A stretch of 42,453 nt of DNA from Streptomyces thermodiastaticus (GCF_014656135.1 NZ_BNBV01000040.1:1-42453); one strand, 5' to 3'. Shown: positions 7,778 through 17,045, counted from the stretch's first letter. Program-made: numbers and translations. The notes: a model not told the origin generated them from the sequence alone.

Positions 7778-9067
7778 ATGCGCCCCACACCGGCGAAGGA
7801 TCACCGCGGCGGAGCCCCGCCGCCCGTCCCCGGCCCGCCCTCCGGCACGGGATCGCCCGCCCGGCCGCACCCGGACCCGGCGGACGAGTTTGCCGCCCCG
7901 GACCCGGGGGACGGCCCGGTGACGGCCGGTGACCTGAGCCTGGTCGACGCCGACGTGCCCGCCGCCGTCGGACGCGTCCTCGACGGCGTGCTCCGGCAGC
8001 GCGTCGCCCGCGCCCGCGCCGTCGACGACCTGTTCAGCGGCGATGTCGCCGAACGCGTCGCGGACTTCACCCGGGCCGGCGGCAAACGGACCCGGTCGCA
8101 GCTGCTGTGGTGGTCGGTGCGCGCCTGCGGCGGCACCGACACGGCGACGGCCGAGGCGGCCCTGCGGATCGGCGCGGCACTGGAACTGCTGCAGACCTGC
8201 GCCCTGGTCCACGACGACGTCATGGACAGATCACTCCTGCGGCGCGGACGGCCTACCCTCCACGCCGACCTGCGCGCCCGGTACGCCGCGACCGCGCCCG
8301 CCGCACACGTCGACCGGTTCGGCGAAGGCGCAGGCATCCTGGCCGGTGACCTCGCGCTCGCCTGGGCGGACGACCTGGTCGCCGGGACACCGCTGTCACC
8401 GGCGGCCGCACAGCGGGTGCGGCGCCTGTGGAGCGACCTGCGCACGGAGATGGTGGCCGGGCAGTACCTCGACCTGCACGGCCAGCTGACGGCCGCGTAC
8501 TCACCGCAGCGTGCGCTGCGCACCGCGTGCCTGAAGAGCGCCCTGTACTCCGTCGCACGGCCTCTGGCCCTGGGCGCCGTCCTGGCCGGAGCGCAGGAGA
8601 GCACACTGCGCGCGCTGAGCGCCGCCGGCCGCAGCGTCGGCCTCGCCTTCCAGCTCCGCGACGACCTCGACGACCTCTTCGGCGACCCCGGACGCACCGG
8701 CAAGGACAGCGGAGCCGACTTCCGCCAGGGCGCGCCCACCTACCTGCTGGCCCTGGCACGGTCCAGAGCTCAGGCCGCCGGCGACCACGCGGCACTGTCC
8801 GTCCTGGGCCGGGCCGCCGGCGGCACCGGGCCGGACCGGCCGGGGCTCGGCGAGGTACGGCAGGCCGTCACCGGCACCGGCGCGGCCGGTGTCGTCGAGG
8901 CCACCATCCGCCGCCTGGTGACCCGGGGACTGCGGTGCCTGGACGACGCCCCCCTCGAAGCACACGCCGGCGCACGGCTGCGGTCGCTGCTGTGCGCGGT
9001 GGCCGACACCGGAGGGACACGCCCCGACCCCTGCCCGCCGACGGACCCGGAGGAGCCGCAGCGATGA
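7778..9067 (+). CDS. crtE: Geranylgeranyl diphosphate synthase CrtE
   Basis: A 429-residue polyprenyl synthetase. The first aspartate-rich motif is D146-D-V-M-D150, followed by RRGRPTLHAD; the second is D295-D-L-D-D299 in FQLRDDLDDLFGD. GGKRTRSQL near residue 105 binds the diphosphate. It builds C20 geranylgeranyl diphosphate for CrtB. The proline-rich first 60 residues are poorly conserved. The ATG at 7778 follows GGAAGG; the frame is open further upstream through the 25-bp repeats, but no homology lies there. The stop overlaps the crtI start in ATGA. Confidence 0.9.
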   Translation: MRPTPAKDHRGGAPPPVPGPPSGTGSPARPHPDPADEFAAPDPGDGPVTAGDLSLVDADVPAAVGRVLDGVLRQRVARARAVDDLFSGDVAERVADFTRAGGKRTRSQLLWWSVRACGGTDTATAEAALRIGAALELLQTCALVHDDVMDRSLLRRGRPTLHADLRARYAATAPAAHVDRFGEGAGILAGDLALAWADDLVAGTPLSPAAAQRVRRLWSDLRTEMVAGQYLDLHGQLTAAYSPQRALRTACLKSALYSVARPLALGAVLAGAQESTLRALSAAGRSVGLAFQLRDDLDDLFGDPGRTGKDSGADFRQGAPTYLLALARSRAQAAGDHAALSVLGRAAGGTGPDRPGLGEVRQAVTGTGAAGVVEATIRRLVTRGLRCLDDAPLEAHAGARLRSLLCAVADTGGTRPDPCPPTDPEEPQR

Positions 9068-10605
9068 CCCGTACGCTGCCCGGTCGCACCGATCATGTCG
9101 TGGTCGTCGGAGCCGGACTGGCCGGACTGTCGGCCGCCCTGCACCTGCTGGGCGCCGGACGCCGGGTCACCGTGGTGGAACGCGACCTCCACCCCGGCGG
9201 CCGGGCCGGACGGCTCCGGCTCGGCGGCTACCGGATCGACACCGGCCCCACCGTGCTGACCATGCCCGACCTCGCCGACGAGGCCTTCGCCGCCGTCGGC
9301 GACAGCCTGTACCGGCGCGTGGAACTGATCCGGCTCAGGCCCGCCTACCGCGCCCTGTTCGCCGACGGCAGCAGCCTCGACGTGCACAGCGACGCCGACC
9401 TGATGACCGCGGAGGTGGAACGGTTCGCCGGAGCCCGCGAGGCGGCCGGCTACCGGCGGCTGCGGACCTGGCTCGAACAGCTCTACAGGGCGCAGATGAC
9501 CCGTTTCATCGACGCCAACTTCGACTCCCCCCTCGACCTGCTCACCCGCGACCTGGCCCGCCTCGCGGTGCTCGGCGGCTTCGGCCGGCTGGACGCCCGC
9601 ATCGGCCGCTTCCTGCGCGACGAACGGCTGCGCCGCGTCTTCTCCTTCCAGGCCCTGTACGCCGGCGTACCACCCCAGCGGGCCCTGGCCGCCTACGCCG
9701 TCATCGCCTACATGGACACCGTCGCCGGGGTGTACTTCCCGCGCGGCGGCATGCACGCCCTGCCGCGGGCGATGGCCGGCGCCGCCGCCGACGCCGGCGC
9801 CGAGCTGCGCTTCGGGCAGCCGGTGACCCGCCTGGAGCGGTCCGGTTCCCGGATCACCGCCGTCGTCACCGCCCAGGACCGCATCCCCTGCGACGCCGTC
9901 GTCCTCACCCCGGACCTGCCCGTCGCCTACCGCCTGCTCGGCCACCGGCCCCGCAGACGGCCGAGGCTGCGGCACGCGCCGTCCGCCGTCGTCCTGCACG
10001 CGGGCACGCACCGCACCTGGCCGCACCTAGCCCACCACACCCTGTCGTTCGGCGCGGCGTGGCGCTCCACCTTCGACGAACTCACTCGCACCGGGCAGCT
10101 GATGAGCGACCCGTCCCTGCTCATCACCCGCCCCACCGCCACCGACCCCGCGCTCGCCCCGCCCGGCCGCCATCTGCACTGCATCCTCGCGCCCTGCCCC
10201 AACACCGACATCGGCCCCACCGCCGCCGCCTGGAGCGACCTCGGCCCCCGCTACCGCGACACGCTGCTGCGGGAGCTGGAACGCCGCGGCCTCGACGGCC
10301 TCGCGGACGCCGTCGAGGCGGACTGCCTGGTCACACCGGCCTTCTGGCAGATGCAGGGCCACGCCGCCGGCACCCCGTTCTCCGCGGCCCACACCGTCAC
10401 CCAGACCGGCCCGTTCCGTCCCCGCAACCTGGTGCGCGGCACCGAGAACGCCGTCCTCGCCGGCTGCGGCACCACACCGGGCGTGGGCGTGCCGATGGTG
10501 CTGCTGTCCGGAAAACTCGCCGCCCGGCGCGTCACCGGCCCGCACCGCCGGGCCTCCTCCACGGTGCACACACCCGCGGTCACCACGGCGGAGGGCACGC
10601 GATGA
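9064..10605 (+). CDS. crtI: Phytoene desaturase CrtI
   Basis: A 513-residue FAD desaturase. VVVVGAGLAGLSAALHL binds the FAD ADP part, ERDLHPGGRAGRL is the second loop, and the C-terminal TTPGVGVPMVLLSGK is the family signature. It converts phytoene to lycopene by four desaturations and is membrane-associated. YRIDTGPTVLTMP is the conserved substrate-side loop. The gene overlaps crtE and crtB by four bases each (ATGA), so the whole operon is translationally coupled. Confidence 0.92.
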   Translation: MTRTLPGRTDHVVVVGAGLAGLSAALHLLGAGRRVTVVERDLHPGGRAGRLRLGGYRIDTGPTVLTMPDLADEAFAAVGDSLYRRVELIRLRPAYRALFADGSSLDVHSDADLMTAEVERFAGAREAAGYRRLRTWLEQLYRAQMTRFIDANFDSPLDLLTRDLARLAVLGGFGRLDARIGRFLRDERLRRVFSFQALYAGVPPQRALAAYAVIAYMDTVAGVYFPRGGMHALPRAMAGAAADAGAELRFGQPVTRLERSGSRITAVVTAQDRIPCDAVVLTPDLPVAYRLLGHRPRRRPRLRHAPSAVVLHAGTHRTWPHLAHHTLSFGAAWRSTFDELTRTGQLMSDPSLLITRPTATDPALAPPGRHLHCILAPCPNTDIGPTAAAWSDLGPRYRDTLLRELERRGLDGLADAVEADCLVTPAFWQMQGHAAGTPFSAAHTVTQTGPFRPRNLVRGTENAVLAGCGTTPGVGVPMVLLSGKLAARRVTGPHRRASSTVHTPAVTTAEGTR

Positions 10606-11621
10606 CCGACCGGGAACTGGACGCGGCAGGCGTGACCGACCCGGCGCTGCGCGCCGCGTACCGGGTGTGCCGCACGCTCAACGCACGGCACGGGAAGACC
10701 TACTTCCTCGCCACACGGCTGCTGCCCCCGGCACGCAGGCCCGCCGTGCACGCCCTGTACGGCTTCGCCCGCTGGGTCGACGACATCGTCGACGCGCTCG
10801 ATCCCGCCCTCGGCACCGACCGGCGGCTGCGGGCGGTCACGGACCTGTCCGCGACACTGGAGACCGCCCTGCGCACCGGCCACGCGCAGGAGCCGGTGGT
10901 GGCCGCCCTCGCCGACACCGCCCGCCGCTACCGCATCCCCCACGCCCACTTCCACGACTTCATGACCGCGATGCGCAGCGACCTCACGGTCACGGACTAC
11001 CCCACCTACGCCGACCTGCGCGCCTATATGCACGGCTCCGCCGCCGTGATCGGGCTGCAGATGCTGCCCGTGCTCGGCACGGTCGTACCGCAGCACGAGG
11101 CCGCCCCGTACGCCGCCGCGCTCGGCGTCGCCTTCCAGCTCAGCAACTTCCTGCGCGACGTCGGCGAGGACCTCGACCGCGGCCGTGTCTACGTGCCCGC
11201 CGACCTGCTCGCCGCCCACGGCGTGGACCGGGCACTGCTGCGCTGGAGCCGCGACACCGGACGCCACGACCCGCGGATCACCGGCGCACTCAAGGAGTTC
11301 GAGGCGCTCACCCGCGACGTGTACCGGCAGGCGGCACCGGGCATCGCCCTGCTCCACCCGCTCTCCCGGCCCTGCATCCGCACCGCGTTCGTCCTCTACG
11401 GCCGCATCCTGGACGCCGTCGGCCGGGACGGATACGCCGTGCTGCACCGCCGCGCCGTGGTTCCCCGCCGGCACCGGGCGCTGCTCGCCGCCGACGGGCT
11501 GACCCGGGTGACCGTCGCCCGGCTGCGCGCCCGCAGGGCCGGGCATCCCACGCTGCCGCCCCCGCCGGCCGGGGCCGTCACCGTGCCACCGGGCCGGCCC
11601 GTCGCCGAGGAGGCCGTATGA
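10602..11621 (+). CDS. crtB: Phytoene synthase CrtB
   Basis: A 339-residue head-to-head prenyl synthase. The two Asp-rich motifs are D60-D-I-V-D64 (FARWVDDIVDAL) and D186-V-G-E-D190 (NFLRDVGEDLDRGRVYVP). It joins two geranylgeranyl diphosphates into phytoene. The N-terminal KTYFLATRLLPPARRPAVHALYGFAR is typical of the actinobacterial group (shown here as part of a longer match). The last 40 residues are proline-rich and variable. Both ends overlap neighbours in ATGA. Confidence 0.92.
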   Translation: MTDRELDAAGVTDPALRAAYRVCRTLNARHGKTYFLATRLLPPARRPAVHALYGFARWVDDIVDALDPALGTDRRLRAVTDLSATLETALRTGHAQEPVVAALADTARRYRIPHAHFHDFMTAMRSDLTVTDYPTYADLRAYMHGSAAVIGLQMLPVLGTVVPQHEAAPYAAALGVAFQLSNFLRDVGEDLDRGRVYVPADLLAAHGVDRALLRWSRDTGRHDPRITGALKEFEALTRDVYRQAAPGIALLHPLSRPCIRTAFVLYGRILDAVGRDGYAVLHRRAVVPRRHRALLAADGLTRVTVARLRARRAGHPTLPPPPAGAVTVPPGRPVAEEAV

Positions 11622-12619
11622 GCCCGCGCTCCCTGCCGTTCACCGTGCGCCGCGACCCCGTGCCGTGGGCCCGTCAGCGGCCCACCTGGCGCGACGCCCA
11701 TCCCTCGGTCGTCGCACAGGCCCTGAAACGGGCCCAGGCACGCCCCACCGGCAACTGGTACGTCGTCGGGGCCTCCCGCGACCTGCGCGGCGACCGACCC
11801 CTGGCCCGCACCGTCGCCGGCGAGGACGTCGTCGTCTGGCGCGGACCGGACGGCCGGGCCGTGGGCGGCCCCGGCATCTGCCCCCACCTGGGCGCACCAC
11901 TGCGCGACAGCCCGGTGCACTGCGGCACCCTCGTGTGCCACTGGCACGGACTGGCCCTCGACGGTGCTCCCCGGGCGGGCTGGCAGCCGCTGCCGGTGCA
12001 CGACGACGGCGTCCTGGTGTGGGTCCGGCTCGACGCGGCAGGCGGCGAACCACCCCTGGAGAAGCCCGTCGTGCCCCGCCGGCCCGATCCGGAGCGGTCC
12101 CTGACGGCCGTGTTCACCGGCACGGGCCGATGCGAGCCGCAGGACGTCGTGGCCAACCGTCTCGATCCCTGGCACGGAGCCTGGTACCACCCGTACGCGT
12201 TCGTGGACCTCACGGTGGTCGACGTCCCCGGGGCCGGCGGCGACGGGGACGACGGGGACGCCGTCACCGTCGACGTCTCCTTCCGTCTGACGGGGCGTCT
12301 GGTCGTCCCCGTCCGGGCGGTGTTCACCGCTCCGGGACCGCGCACCGTCGTCATGCGCATCACGCGCGGCGAGGGAGAAGGATCCGTGGTCGAGACGCAC
12401 GCCACTCCCCTCGGCGAGGACGAGCGGGGCACGCCCCGGACGGTGGTCGTCGAAGCGGTGCTGGCGACCTCCGGCCGGCGCGGCTTCGCCGCCGCTCGGC
12501 GGGCGGCCCCGCTGCTGCGTCCCTTGATGCGGGCCACCGCGGGACGCCTCTGGCGCGACGACCTGGCCTATGCCGAACGCCGCTGGGAACTGCGGTCCAC
12601 GGGCCGCTTCCCCGGCTGA
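11618..12619 (+). CDS. crtV: Rieske [2Fe-2S] protein of carotenoid clusters (CrtV-position, DUF5914)
   Basis: A 333-residue protein with an N-terminal Rieske domain: C88-P-H90 and C107-H-W-H110 bind a [2Fe-2S] cluster. The second half has no obvious catalytic iron site of the ring-hydroxylase type, and matches the C-terminal DUF5914 region as I recall it. It occupies the position of crtV in Streptomyces griseus and S. coelicolor, where crtV has been described as a methylesterase-like gene of unknown role. The visible Rieske motifs argue for an electron-transfer or oxygenase-type function instead. The start overlaps the crtB stop. The symbol is given by synteny only. Confidence 0.8.
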   Translation: MSPRSLPFTVRRDPVPWARQRPTWRDAHPSVVAQALKRAQARPTGNWYVVGASRDLRGDRPLARTVAGEDVVVWRGPDGRAVGGPGICPHLGAPLRDSPVHCGTLVCHWHGLALDGAPRAGWQPLPVHDDGVLVWVRLDAAGGEPPLEKPVVPRRPDPERSLTAVFTGTGRCEPQDVVANRLDPWHGAWYHPYAFVDLTVVDVPGAGGDGDDGDAVTVDVSFRLTGRLVVPVRAVFTAPGPRTVVMRITRGEGEGSVVETHATPLGEDERGTPRTVVVEAVLATSGRRGFAAARRAAPLLRPLMRATAGRLWRDDLAYAERRWELRSTGRFPG

Positions 12620-12829
12620 CCGCCGGGCGCCCTCACGCCGGCTCCGCGGCTGCGGCCGCCTGCCACCGGTCCCGCACGGGAGCACCCCGCCCGAGCGGCT
12701 GCCGGCCACCGGCCCGGGCACACGTATACGGATCGCGACTGTCGCCCCACTCGTCACAGGCACGGGTGTCCTGCTGTACTACCGGATCAGCGGCCGCACC
12801 ACCACGTCCCCACGGGAGAGGTGACACCC

Positions 12830-13744
12830 ATGCACCTGCAGGCGACCGAGGCCCACAACGTCTGGGACAACACGATCCCCCCGGCGCTCACCGTCGCGCC
12901 CGGTGACTCCGTCACTGTCGCGACCCAGGAGTCGAGCGGCGGACAGCTCGGCCGCACGTCCACGGCGGACGACACCGCCGAGCTGGACTTCGGCCGGCTC
13001 AACCCCGTCACCGGCCCGATCCGGGTCGACGGGGCCGAACCGGGCGACGCCCTGGTGATCGACGTCCTGGACACCCAGGTCGACGACTGGGGCTGGACCG
13101 CCTGCATCCCCGGATTCGGGCTGCTCGCCGACGACTTCCCCGAGCCCCATCTGCGCATCGTCTCCATCGACGGGGCCCGCGCCGAGCTGCTGCCCGGCCT
13201 CGGCGTGCCGGTGGTGCCGATGATCGGCACCATCGGCGTGGCGATCCCCGAGCCCGGTGCGCACTCGGTCGTCCCGCCGCGCCGCTGGGGCGGCAACATG
13301 GACATCCGTCAGGTCGGCCCCGGCGCCCGTCTCAGGCTGCCCGTGGGAGTGGAGGGCGCCCTGCTCAGCCTCGGTGACGTGCATGCGGCGATGGGCGACG
13401 GCGAGGTCTGCGGCACCGGCGTCGAGACCTCCGCCACGGTGCGGCTGCGCGTGGGCCTGGAGAAGGGCGCGGCACCGCGGACCCCGGTGCTGGAGACCGC
13501 CCCGGCCGCCCGCCGTACCGGCGCCGCCCTGGTCACCACCGGCATAGGCCCGGACCTGATGACCGCCGCGAAGGACGCCACCCGTCAGCTGATCGACGAG
13601 GTCGTCCGCCGCACCGGCATCGACGCGGCCGACGCCTACCTGCTCGCCAGTATCGCGGGCGACCTGGTGATCTCCGAGATCGTCGACGTGCCGAACTGGG
13701 TGGTCAGCATCGACCTGGACCGGTCGCTGCTGGTCGGCCTGTGA
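12830..13744 (+). CDS. Acetamidase/formamidase family protein
   Basis: A 304-residue FmdA/AmdA-type amidase, hydrolysing short-chain amides to ammonia and the acid. Landmarks are WDNTIPPALTVAPGD at the N-terminus, PVTGPIRVDGAEPGDAL, RRWGGNMDIRQVGPGARLRLPV and SLGDVHAAMGDGEVCGTGVE, the last two bearing the metal-site His and Asp residues. The ATG at 12830 is nine bases after GGGAGAGG; a GTG at 12821 is possible but too close to that site. It stands 210 bases after crtV and is probably an independent unit. It is convergent with the oxidoreductase at 13899; GC-rich inverted repeats near 13807-13836 may end both transcripts. Confidence 0.88.
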   Translation: MHLQATEAHNVWDNTIPPALTVAPGDSVTVATQESSGGQLGRTSTADDTAELDFGRLNPVTGPIRVDGAEPGDALVIDVLDTQVDDWGWTACIPGFGLLADDFPEPHLRIVSIDGARAELLPGLGVPVVPMIGTIGVAIPEPGAHSVVPPRRWGGNMDIRQVGPGARLRLPVGVEGALLSLGDVHAAMGDGEVCGTGVETSATVRLRVGLEKGAAPRTPVLETAPAARRTGAALVTTGIGPDLMTAAKDATRQLIDEVVRRTGIDAADAYLLASIAGDLVISEIVDVPNWVVSIDLDRSLLVGL

Positions 13745-13898
13745 CGGCCGCACGACGAGCGGGCAAGAGGCCTCGCCGCGGCACGATGAGCTGGGGAGGG
13801 GAACGGCGGGCGGCTGCGGCCGCCTCGGCGGCCGGGCGGGGCGCACGCGTCGCCGTACGCCCCTCGGCCGGGTGCTCACCGCGTTGTCACGCCGGGGG

Positions 13899-14837
13899 TC
13901 AGAACTCCAGCACCAGCCGTCCGCGGGTGCCGCCGGCCTCCAGGATGCGGTGCGCCTCGGCCGCCTGGTCGGCCGGGAAGGTGCGGGCGACGCGGAGCGT
14001 GACGACTCCTTCCTCCGCCTGACGGCGAAGCTGGTCGAGCTTCGCCTGTTCCCGGGCGTACTCACGGACGAAGACGGGCACGAAGGTGATCCCGCGCTCC
14101 GCCTCACCGTCGTGGCCGCGCAGGGTGGCGATCGTGCCGCCGTCCCGGACCGCCGGGACCATCAGGTCGTGGAGCAGGGCGGAGTCGATCACCGCGTCGA
14201 CCCCGTCGGGCACCGCCTCCCGGACGGCGGCAGAGAACCCCTCGCCCCGCGGAAGCACGATGTCGGCGCCCAGCTCGGCGACGAGCTTCTCGTCGGCCGG
14301 CGAGGCGTCAGCCACGACCGTCAGCCCCTCGGCCTTCCCCAGCTGCACCGCGTACCCGCCGACCGCTCCGGCGGCGCCGGTCACCGCGAGCGTCTGCCCC
14401 GGCCGCAGCCTCAGCAGGTCGAGGGCGAGGCGGGTGGTGAGACCGTTCATCGGCAGGGTCGCCGCCTGCACGTCGGAGGCCCCGGCGGGCACCCGGGCGA
14501 CCGACTCGGCGGGGACCACGATCCGTTCCGCGTATGCGCCGTACGAGCCGAAGGGCACCACGATCGCCATCACATGGTCGCCGGCCTTCAGGTCCGTGGT
14601 GACACCCTCGCCGATCTCCTCGAGCACCCCGGCGGCATCCATCCCCGGCACGTACGGCGGGGGCGGCACGTCCGCATCGCTGTACCGCAGACCGGACCGC
14701 ACGACCGTGTCGGTCGGGTTGACCGCGGCCGCGTGCACCCGGATGCGCACCTGTCCCGGCCCGGTCTCCGGCTCGGGCAGCTCCACGGAGTGCAGCTTCT
14801 CCGGTCCGCCGAACTCGGTCACGCCAACAGCCCTCAT
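13899..14837 (-). CDS. NADP-dependent quinone-oxidoreductase-like MDR protein
   Basis: A 312-residue medium-chain reductase without catalytic-zinc cysteines, hence of the zeta-crystallin/quinone reductase type. MRAVGVTEFGGPEKL is the usual N-terminus, and AVTGAAGAVGGYAVQLGK is the nucleotide-binding loop near residue 150. VAAVNPTD-like HAAAVNPTD and YVPGMDAAGVL are conserved. The ATG at 14837 has GAGGA upstream. It lies 209 bases downstream of another reductase on the same strand. The substrate, an enone or quinone, is inferred from the family. Confidence 0.85.
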   Translation of the reverse strand: MRAVGVTEFGGPEKLHSVELPEPETGPGQVRIRVHAAAVNPTDTVVRSGLRYSDADVPPPPYVPGMDAAGVLEEIGEGVTTDLKAGDHVMAIVVPFGSYGAYAERIVVPAESVARVPAGASDVQAATLPMNGLTTRLALDLLRLRPGQTLAVTGAAGAVGGYAVQLGKAEGLTVVADASPADEKLVAELGADIVLPRGEGFSAAVREAVPDGVDAVIDSALLHDLMVPAVRDGGTIATLRGHDGEAERGITFVPVFVREYAREQAKLDQLRRQAEEGVVTLRVARTFPADQAAEAHRILEAGGTRGRLVLEF

Positions 14838-15046
14838 CACACGGTCCTCACAGCCTCGACAGCGGCAGCCCCGGCACCGGTCGGCTCCCGCGCACATGAG
14901 CACAGCGTCCCGCGTGGGCTCCGAGCCGAAACGAGCCGGCACGACACCGGTGGACAAGGAAGTGAATCGTGAGACCGCGCGCTTTGTGCCGGCAGGTGTG
15001 CGCCCCCGAGGCGGGATGTGCCCAGGGCGCACAGCAGGCGTCCGGT

Positions 15047-15802
15047 TCAGGCGTTGTAACCGCCGTGGGCGTCCAGCACCGCGCCCGTGACGTACGACGC
15101 GGCCGGGCTCGCGAGGAACGCGATCGCCTCGGCCATCTCTTCGGGCCTGCCCAGGCGCTGCAGGGCCAGCGAGCCGAGCAGGACCTCGAGAGTCCCGGGG
15201 CCGGGACCGTCCATGCCGCCGTCCATCAGCCCGGCCTCCACGACATTGGCCGTGATGTTCCGGGGCCCGAGGTCCCGCGCGACCCCCAGGGTGTACCTCT
15301 CGATCCCCGACTTGGTCGCCGCGTAGTCGGCGACGCCCGGGACGCCGGCCCGGAAGCCCAGTCCGGAACTCACCGTGATGATGCGGCCCCCGTCACGCAG
15401 GACACGGGAGGCGGCCCGGGTCACGGCGATCACGCCGAGATAGTTGGTGGCGTGCATCCGGTCCAGCGCGGCGGTGTCCGCGTCCGGGTCGTCCACGGTG
15501 CGGCCCTGCTCCACCGCGATCGCCGCGTTGTTGACGAGGATGTCCAGGCCGCCGAAGTGCGCCACCACGTCGTCGATCAGCCCCGGCGCGCTGCCGGTGT
15601 CCGCCTGGTCGCTCCGGACGGCGACGGCCCGCGCCCCCTTCGCGTTCACCTCGTCGACGACGGCCTGCGCCCGCTGTACGGAGCTGAGATAGGTGAAGGC
15701 GACGTCGGCGCCCTGCTCGGCCAGCAGGCGTACGGTCGCGGCCCCCAGCCCTCGCGATCCCCCGGTGACCAGCGCGACCTTGCCCTTGAGCGGCTTGTTC
15801 AT
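15047..15802 (-). CDS. SDR family oxidoreductase (FabG-like)
   Basis: A 251-residue classical short-chain dehydrogenase. TGGSRGLG binds the cofactor, NNAA follows strand 4, and the catalytic residues are S in TVSSGLG and Y-K in YAATK. The ATG at 15802 sits behind GAGGCGGG. It is divergent from an Rrf2-family regulator, and the pair shares a promoter region with two direct repeats. An Rrf2 or HTH regulator facing an NADPH oxidoreductase often signals an electrophile or redox response. The substrate is unknown. Confidence 0.88.
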   Translation of the reverse strand: MNKPLKGKVALVTGGSRGLGAATVRLLAEQGADVAFTYLSSVQRAQAVVDEVNAKGARAVAVRSDQADTGSAPGLIDDVVAHFGGLDILVNNAAIAVEQGRTVDDPDADTAALDRMHATNYLGVIAVTRAASRVLRDGGRIITVSSGLGFRAGVPGVADYAATKSGIERYTLGVARDLGPRNITANVVEAGLMDGGMDGPGPGTLEVLLGSLALQRLGRPEEMAEAIAFLASPAASYVTGAVLDAHGGYNA

Positions 15803-15842
15803 CGTTCCCGCCTCGTTCGTTCGTCGGTCCGTCCCGATGGTC

Positions 15843-15887
15843 GCAACCATATTTGTTACAACGAGGCGATGCAACCATAAGTGTTAC
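15843..15887. promoter_or_regulatory. Divergent promoter with two 17-bp direct repeats
   Basis: GCAACCATATTTGTTAC (15843-15859) and GCAACCATAAGTGTTAC (15871-15887) repeat with a 28-bp period and two mismatches. Rightward, TTGTTA (15853-15858) and CATAAG (15876-15881) are spaced 17 bp, a fair -35/-10 pair for the Rrf2 gene. Leftward, TTGCAT and TATGGT on the minus strand are also 17 bp apart, for the SDR gene. The repeats overlap both promoters, so they are likely sites of the Rrf2 protein. Confidence 0.6.
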
Positions 15888-15935
15888 GACAGTGCGGACG
15901 TACCATGAGGCGTCGCGGCCGGGGAGGAGGGGCTG

Positions 15936-16370
15936 ATGAGCGCCAACAGCAGGTTGACCATCGCCGCCCACGCGCTGGCGTGGATCGGTCTGTATCAGCG
16001 CCAGGGGCACGAGGTCGCCACCTCCGAACAGATCGCGGGCAGCGTGAACACCAACCCGGTGGTGATCAGGCGGCTGCTCGGCGACCTGCGCAGGGCCGGG
16101 CTGGTGGAGTCCCGGCGCGGTGCGGGAGCGGGCTGGTCGCTGGCGCGCGAGCTGGGATCGATGACCCTGCTCGATGTGTACGAGGCGGTGGAGCCCGGCC
16201 CGCTGTTCGCGATGCACCGCGCCCGGCCGGACCAGGAGTGCGTGGTGGGATCCGGTATCCAGCCGGCGTTGCGGGGCATCTACGAGGGCATCGAGGAGAC
16301 CCTCAGGCGGGAGCTGGCCCGTGTCACGCTCGAGAAGGTGCTCGACGACGTGCTGGCGGCACCTCGCTGA
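15936..16370 (+). CDS. Rrf2 family transcriptional regulator
   Basis: A 144-residue winged-helix regulator. SEQIAGSVNTNPVVIRRLLGDLRRAGLV is the recognition region and RGAGAGWSLA the wing. It has a single cysteine (QECVVG, about residue 100), not the three needed for an Fe-S cluster as in NsrR or IscR, so it belongs with the YwnA/YjeB-like cluster-free members that may sense thiol-reactive compounds. It faces the SDR gene and probably represses it and itself. The start is the ATG at 15936 following GGAGGAGGGG. Confidence 0.85.
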   Translation: MSANSRLTIAAHALAWIGLYQRQGHEVATSEQIAGSVNTNPVVIRRLLGDLRRAGLVESRRGAGAGWSLARELGSMTLLDVYEAVEPGPLFAMHRARPDQECVVGSGIQPALRGIYEGIEETLRRELARVTLEKVLDDVLAAPR

Positions 16371-16583
16371 CGGGTGCCGCGCGGCGACCGCTGCCGGCCG
16401 GCCGGCGGGCCCGCCAGGTGACCTTGCCGTTGCTGGGCGGGTCGCCGGCAGCCGGCGCGGCAGCGTGTGATCGCCCGCAGGCCGAGCCCGGCGCACGGGT
16501 GGCGGGCCGGTGTGCGCGGTGGAAGCGCCCCGGGAGCGGAGCCCGGCTCGCACACCCACGGCCGCCCCGCCGTGCCGGTACGC

Positions 16584-17045
16584 TCAGCCGGTGCCGGTGA
16601 CGTTAACGGTGAGCCGGCGCAGCAGCGCCTTGGCCGTCCGGTGCTGCTCGGGGGTCAGCCCCATGGCGTCGGCCATGGCGGGCGGTACGCGACGCGCGCG
16701 GTCCCGCAGCGCCCGCCCCGCGTCGGTGAGGGCGACGACGACCGACCGTTCGTCGTCGGGGCGGCGCCGCCGGATCACGAGGCCGGCCGTCTCCAGCCGT
16801 TTGATCAGCGGGGACAGGGTGCTGGACTCCAGCTGGAGGGCGGTGCCGATGTCGCGCACCGAGGTGGCACCGCGATCCCACAGCACCAGCATCACCAGGT
16901 ACTGCGGATAGGTGAGGCCCAGCTCGTCCAGCAGGGTCCGGTACCGGGCCGTGACGGCGCGGGAAGCCGCGTAGAGGGCGAAACAGAGCTGGTCGTCGAG
17001 GAGCAGGGAGTGTTCCTCGACGGTGCTCTCGGGTTCGGTCGTCAT
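16584..17045 (-). CDS. OhrR-like MarR family regulator (one-cysteine type)
   Basis: A 153-residue winged-helix dimer. LDDQLCFALYAASRA carries C21, the peroxide-sensing cysteine position of OhrR, and LTYPQYLVMLVLW follows as in that group. There is no second cysteine, so it is a one-Cys type that would need an external thiol for its disulfide. The DNA-binding helix is in SSTLSPLIKRLE and the wing in RRRPDDERSV. It faces an esterase, not an ohr peroxidase gene, across a 22-bp palindrome. The start is the ATG at 17045; upstream in-frame codons lack homology. Some electrophile or lipid hydroperoxide is the likely signal. Confidence 0.85.
   Translation of the reverse strand: MTTEPESTVEEHSLLLDDQLCFALYAASRAVTARYRTLLDELGLTYPQYLVMLVLWDRGATSVRDIGTALQLESSTLSPLIKRLETAGLVIRRRRPDDERSVVVALTDAGRALRDRARRVPPAMADAMGLTPEQHRTAKALLRRLTVNVTGTG

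Noticed and set aside
10667..11617. In-frame extension of the Rieske protein across crtB
   Set aside because: The frame is open but overlaps the full crtB gene; the ATG at 11618 in the ATGA overlap is the normal start.
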